Assembly: GCA_937902565.1 (NCBI GenBank)
Contig: CALFMX010000133.1
Coordinates: 1-7,818 of the forward strand
DNA: 7,818 nt
Origin: an uncultured Spirochaetales bacterium
Lineage (GTDB): Bacteria; Spirochaetota; Spirochaetia; Sphaerochaetales; Sphaerochaetaceae
Direction of reading: 5' to 3'
Shown piece after piece: positions 6,066 through 7,818 of the stretch. The first letter of the stretch is position 1. Each line of letters starts with the position of its first letter. The position numbers and the translations under genes are program-made. The notes beneath the pieces were generated by a model. That model saw only the letters and a list, made by a program, of their open reading frames with translations, did not search any database and was not told where the DNA came from.

Positions 6066-6998
6066 CTAGAAGAGACTGAGCTGCGACAGCGGGCTCTCAT
6101 CCTTGGGCTTCTTGCTCTGCAGGCCCGAAAGACGCAGAGCGACCCGTCCCAGATCCTGGGGTCGCTTGACGACTCTCACCCGCTCGTTTTTGGCAAAGCG
6201 TTGTGGCCACTTCAGGCTCTCATCCTCGCTGCTTTGGTGGTAGAGGATGATCGGTTTGCCACTCTGGTGGGCCCAGGTCGCCTGGCTCACCGCCGTCCCC
6301 CCATCGCGGTCCTCAACGATCACCAAAACGCGGGCCATAGCGCTCATGAGACGGTTACGGAGCAGGAGGTGGACCTTCTCATTCTTGGCCGCCGGTCCGA
6401 ACTGGCTGACCACCGCCCCCCTCTTGGCGATATCCAGTTGCAGGTCCATGTGGCTGAGGGGATAGAAGGTGTTGTGTGGGGTGGCTATGAGGGCAACGGT
6501 GGGTTCCCCGCTGTTGAGGGCAGCGCGATGGGCAGCTGCCTCGATGCCGCTGCTGAGGCCGCCGAGGGTGACAAACCCCGACCTGGCCAGGGACCTCACA
6601 CTCTTGACGGCGCGTTCACGCCCCTCGGCTGAGGGGGTACGGGTGCCGAGAACCGATGCCATCGGCTCTCCCAGGAGGGCAAGGTTGCCTTTGACAAAGA
6701 GAAAGCGGGGGCAGTATGAACCAATACCGATGCCCTCGGGCCAGTGGGCACTGGCCCGGTCGAGGATGACGACCTCACTGTCCATCTCCTCATAGAAGGG
6801 ACGGCTGGCAAGATAGGCATCGCCAAGGGCGGAGGAGTCGAGGTCGAGGCGTTCTGCATAGAAGGAGGCATGGAGCAACAAGGGGTCCGAGGCGATACCT
6901 CGCTCTTCCGCTTCGTCAAAGACCGTCCAGGCGCGCTCCTCTGCTGCCAGGGTAAGCAGGGCTTCCCAATTCAACGCCTTATGCTGTAGAGCCTCCAT
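6066..6998 (-). CDS. dprA: DNA-processing protein DprA (Smf), divergent, with clamp-binding-like tail
   Basis: DprA binds single-stranded DNA and loads RecA during natural transformation and related recombination. The 310-residue product has a helical N-terminal region (1-90). It then shows the DprA entry motif PRFLFVKGNLALLGEPMASVLGTRTPS (97-123; usual form ...YxKGNxxLL...VGSRxPS), the Rossmann signature GGLSSGIEAAAHRAAL (146-161; usual SGLAxGIDxxAHxxAL), ALIATPHNTFYP (169-180), RNRLMSAMARVLVIVED (214-230) and GGTAVSQATWAHQSGKPIILY (233-253). The motifs are clearly drifted from consensus. The C-terminal winged-helix domain found in many DprA proteins is not evident; residues 290-310 are a charged linker ending QLSLF. 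I chose 6998 over the longer frame start at 7082 because AGGAGG lies 4 nt upstream of this ATG, and the longer version would run back into the preceding terminator. A weak TTGCGC-N18-TAGAGT may be its promoter. alaS follows after 55 nt. Confidence 0.85.
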   Translation of the reverse strand: MEALQHKALNWEALLTLAAEERAWTVFDEAEERGIASDPLLLHASFYAERLDLDSSALGDAYLASRPFYEEMDSEVVILDRASAHWPEGIGIGSYCPRFLFVKGNLALLGEPMASVLGTRTPSAEGRERAVKSVRSLARSGFVTLGGLSSGIEAAAHRAALNSGEPTVALIATPHNTFYPLSHMDLQLDIAKRGAVVSQFGPAAKNEKVHLLLRNRLMSAMARVLVIVEDRDGGTAVSQATWAHQSGKPIILYHQSSEDESLKWPQRFAKNERVRVVKRPQDLGRVALRLSGLQSKKPKDESPLSQLSLF

Positions 6999-7047
6999 TG
7001 CCCCTCCTGAGGCGACTCTACCACAAAGCGTTGTCATGGCGCAATAA

Positions 7048-7070
7048 AGGGGCTGGACGGGCCAGCCCCT
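7048..7070 (-). terminator. Rho-independent terminator of the flavodiiron gene
   Basis: On the minus strand AGGGGCTGG-CCCGT-CCAGCCCCT forms a 9-bp GC-rich stem with a 5-nt loop, followed by TTATT. It lies about 20 nt past the stop codon at 7092 and ends about 50 nt before the dprA ATG, so it separates the two genes transcriptionally. The U-tract is short, so some read-through into dprA is likely. Confidence 0.75.
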
Positions 7071-7091
7071 GAAATCCAACACATTCGACCA

Positions 7092-7818
7092 TCAGGCAAG
7101 GAGCGCCCGTGCAATCTCCTTCATGCCGTCCAGATCCTCTTCGGTGGGGTTCCAGCTGACCTTCGCCTCCGCCTGAACAACCTCAAAGCCGGCCTTCTTC
7201 AAGAGCTCCCTGAGCTCTCCATTGCCCTCACCGCTCCAGCCGTAGCAACCGAAGACCGCACCCCGCTTCTTCTTGAACTGCAGCTCAGAGAGGAAGTGCA
7301 TCCAGCCGCCTACCGACGAGAGGATCGAGCGTCCCACGGTCGGGGAGCCGACGGCGATCGCCTTGCTCTTGAAGACCTGGGTCATGATGTCATTCTTGTC
7401 GGTCTGGGAGATGTTGAAGACCTTGACCACGGTATCGGGGCTCTGGGCCTGCACCTCGGTTGCCAGGCGGTGGGCAAGGGCCTTGGTCCCATCCCACATC
7501 GTGTCGTAGACGATGGTGACCTGGTCCTCCTGATAGTCATCACACCAGGCGGCATACTTCTCGACGATCTGCATGGGATTGTCACGCCAGATGACACCGT
7601 GGCTGGTGGCGATGATATCGATGGGGAGGTTGAGGCCGATGATCTCCTTGAGCTTCGCCTTCACCAGCGGGGAGAAGGGGGAAAGGATATTGGCGTAGTA
7701 CTTGATGGCCTCCTCGTAGAGGGTGCACTGGTCGGCCTTGTCATTGAAGAGCTCCTCGACGCCGTAGTGCTGGCCGAAGGCGTCGTTGCTGAACAGCACC
7801 GCGTCGCCGGTCATGTAG
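7092..7818 (-). CDS. Flavodiiron protein (A-type flavoprotein, FprA/ROO-like), 3' part
   Basis: Flavodiiron proteins are cytoplasmic enzymes that reduce O2 to water and/or NO to N2O in anaerobes, taking electrons from rubredoxin or a coenzyme. The frame is open to the window end: the codon before the ATG at 7814 reads Tyr, and family members continue upstream. About 242 of roughly 400 residues are present. The N-terminal beta-lactamase-fold region with the HxExDH iron ligands is outside the window. The visible part keeps the later diiron ligands, Asp in LFSNDAFGQH and His in IIATSHGVIWRDNP. It then has a flavodoxin domain with the FMN phosphate loop VTIVYDTMWDGTKALAHRLA, the GSPTVGRSILSSVGGWMHFL loop, and FGCYGWSGEG. 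It ends without a rubredoxin or flavin-reductase extension, so it is the simple class A layout. Which of O2 or NO is preferred cannot be told from sequence. Confidence 0.93.
   Translation of the reverse strand, partial: YMTGDAVLFSNDAFGQHYGVEELFNDKADQCTLYEEAIKYYANILSPFSPLVKAKLKEIIGLNLPIDIIATSHGVIWRDNPMQIVEKYAAWCDDYQEDQVTIVYDTMWDGTKALAHRLATEVQAQSPDTVVKVFNISQTDKNDIMTQVFKSKAIAVGSPTVGRSILSSVGGWMHFLSELQFKKKRGAVFGCYGWSGEGNGELRELLKKAGFEVVQAEAKVSWNPTEEDLDGMKEIARALLA

Noticed and set aside
6050..6066. GC-rich repeat GGGCGC...GGGCGC after dprA as a terminator
   Set aside because: It is mainly a direct repeat with only a 4-bp possible stem and no U-tract, so it is not a credible terminator.
6999..7082. 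28-residue N-terminal extension of DprA from the ATG at 7082
   Set aside because: It would translate through the flavodiiron terminator hairpin, while the ATG at 6998 has AGGAGG at proper spacing.
1..7818. CRISPR array, insertion sequence, phage or defence island
   Set aside because: No regular repeats, transposase motifs, terminal inverted repeats or tRNA-associated direct repeats were seen; all large genes are core functions.

Overview
The window is a GC-rich (roughly 60 %) stretch of bacterial chromosome carrying seven protein genes. Five are housekeeping or stress functions that can be named with good confidence. One is a recognisable OPT-family transporter, and one is a small envelope protein without a firm family. 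The best taxonomic clue is the alanyl-tRNA synthetase: it has only 597 residues and stops at the end of the editing domain, as the short AlaS of spirochaetes does. With a flavodiiron protein and an anaerobe-like gene set, this suggests a Spirochaetota member, perhaps Sphaerochaeta-like. That assignment is an inference, not a proof.

Layout: (1) 1-827 (+) is the 3' part of hflX, a ribosome-associated GTPase; its start lies outside the window. (2) 871-1329 (-) encodes a 152-residue exported protein with beta-barrel character. It converges on hflX, and a UUCG-loop terminator lies between them. (3) 1330-1488 is a divergent, AT-richer regulatory region with a plausible extended -10 promoter for the small protein and several short inverted repeats. 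(4) 1489-4161 (+) is a two-gene unit, OPT transporter then rlmN, separated by 9 nt and closed by a hairpin shared with the convergent alaS. (5) 4217-7818 (-) is, in transcription order, a 5'-truncated flavodiiron gene (fprA-like), a terminator, dprA, and alaS with its own strong sigma-70-type promoter.

How the genes relate: HflX, RlmN and AlaS all serve translation (ribosome rescue, rRNA and tRNA methylation, tRNA charging). DprA handles single-stranded DNA in recombination or transformation. The flavodiiron protein reduces O2 or NO in an anaerobic lifestyle. The OPT carrier and the small exported protein face the envelope and diverge from one control region. I see no CRISPR array, insertion sequence, tRNA, rRNA, prophage or multi-gene defence cassette.

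I did not find a clearly new multi-gene system. The best leads are local: a DprA-family protein with no visible C-terminal winged helix that ends in QLSLF, an exact match to the beta-sliding-clamp binding consensus; an alaS promoter placed so close to the ATG that the mRNA should be nearly leaderless; and short inverted repeats in the control region, one overlapping the OPT ribosome binding site.
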